Positions 63,723 through 64,000 of a DNA stretch of 64,000 nucleotides are shown piece by piece. The translations under genes and the position numbers were made by a program. The stretch comes from Oscillospiraceae bacterium (GTDB lineage Bacteria > Bacillota > Clostridia > Oscillospirales > Oscillospiraceae). Within the stretch, counting starts at the first letter, position 1. The number at the start of each line of letters is the position of its first letter. The stretch is from assembly GCA_015068325.1 (NCBI GenBank), contig SVKQ01000008.1:95866-159865 (forward strand), written 5' to 3'. The notes beneath the pieces were generated by a model that searched no databases, was not told the origin of the DNA, and saw only the letters and a program-made list of their open reading frames with translations.

Positions 63723-63805
63723 GTGGGGGATGGTGGATTCGAACCACCGAAGGCATCGCCAGCAGATTTACAGTCTGTCCCCTTTGGCCACTCGGGAATT
63801 CCCCC
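63721..63805 (-). tRNA. tRNA-Tyr (anticodon GTA)
   Basis: The 85-nt tRNA has acceptor GGGGGAA / ATCCCCC, an anticodon arm with CTGTAAA (anticodon GTA), a long variable arm, the T arm GGTGG TTCGAAT CCACC and an encoded CCA. The class II variable arm fits tRNA-Tyr. Confidence 0.95.
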
Positions 63806-63859
63806 ATATTAAATTTACCATATTCGCTCGCGTGCAAACCGGCGAAGCGGATGTGACGA

Positions 63860-63935
63860 TGGAGCTGGTGGACGGACTTGAACCCCCGACCTGCTGATTA
63901 CAAATCAGCTGCTCTACCAACTGAGCTACACCAGC
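63860..63935 (-). tRNA. tRNA-Thr (anticodon TGT)
   Basis: The 76-nt tRNA has acceptor GCTGGTG / CACCAGC, D arm GCTC / GAGC, anticodon loop TTTGTAA (anticodon TGT), a T arm and an encoded CCA. It is transcribed before tRNA-Tyr; 54 nt separate them. Confidence 0.95.
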
Positions 63936-63962
63936 TAATTATCATTAACGGTATTCCGTGGC

Positions 63963-63994
63963 GTCGTCTCTCTCCTGACGACTTAATTATTATA
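63963..63994 (-). promoter_or_regulatory. Possible -10 box and hairpin upstream of tRNA-Thr
   Basis: On the minus strand TATAAT at 63989-63994 and a GTCGTC / GACGAC stem at 63963-63982. The -35 box would lie beyond the window edge, so this is only suggestive. Confidence 0.35.
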
Positions 63995-64000
63995 TCACAA

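Overview
The window looks like a chromosomal stretch of a GC-rich, low-oxygen Firmicute, most likely a gut Clostridia/Oscillospiraceae-type bacterium. The evidence is a Met-specific T-box leader on metG, pyruvate phosphate dikinase, a sporulation-type PSP1 protein (RicT/YaaT), DivIVA and SepF division proteins, the MutS-MutL-MiaA-Hfq block, ferredoxin-type aldo/keto reductase and acetate kinase, together with AGGAGG-type ribosome binding sites and 17-bp-spaced sigma-A promoters. The bulk is core chromosome; no IS element, prophage or CRISPR array was seen.

Layout: 0-9 kb: end of jag/khpB, ackA, exodeoxyribonuclease III, T-box plus metG, a small monooxygenase-fold protein with tatD, an SDR epimerase, and a GntR-ABC-ABC2 export operon. 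9-19 kb: HAD phosphatase, ricT and holB, ppdK with an unusual C-terminal extension, a lipoprotein M3 peptidase, an HTH protein with 15-residue repeats, and an HTH gene paired with a membrane protein that shares its C-terminal domain. 19-36.9 kb: lepA with an HTH gene, a LysM-G5-M23 cell wall peptidase, a minus-strand housekeeping block (miaB, mutS, mutL, miaA, hfq, hlyD-like, yggS, sepF, divIVA, HAD), then lspA and a RluD-type pseudouridine synthase.

37-39 kb is a lower-GC patch behind tRNA-Val(GAC), carrying two unfamiliar genes and two near-identical terminators. 39.2-47.7 kb is one minus-strand operon: a BMP-type lipoprotein and nucleoside-type ABC transporter followed by an enamidase-like amidohydrolase, an 8-oxoguanine-deaminase-like amidohydrolase and a creatininase-family amidohydrolase. 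It reads as uptake and hydrolytic breakdown of a purine-like or other N-heterocyclic compound.

48.6-53.7 kb is the most unusual part. A six-gene minus-strand operon, closed by its own terminator, encodes three related 115-150 residue proteins (one shared domain), a Gly/Tyr/Lys-rich protein made of 21-residue repeats, and two orphan proteins. It is divergent from a 617-residue MORN-repeat protein followed by a 37-residue membrane peptide. I recognise no described system with this composition.

53.7-64 kb: ferredoxin-type aldo/keto reductase; a TetR-controlled glycoside locus (GH2 glycosidase, GT-B-like protein, GPH symporter); a LexA/S24-type repressor with three matching palindromic operators and an outward promoter with no obvious target gene; a fusion of an aromatic-acid-exporter membrane domain with a catalytically degenerate HAD domain; and tRNA-Tyr and tRNA-Thr genes, with an 18-bp copy of the tRNA-Tyr 3' part nearby.
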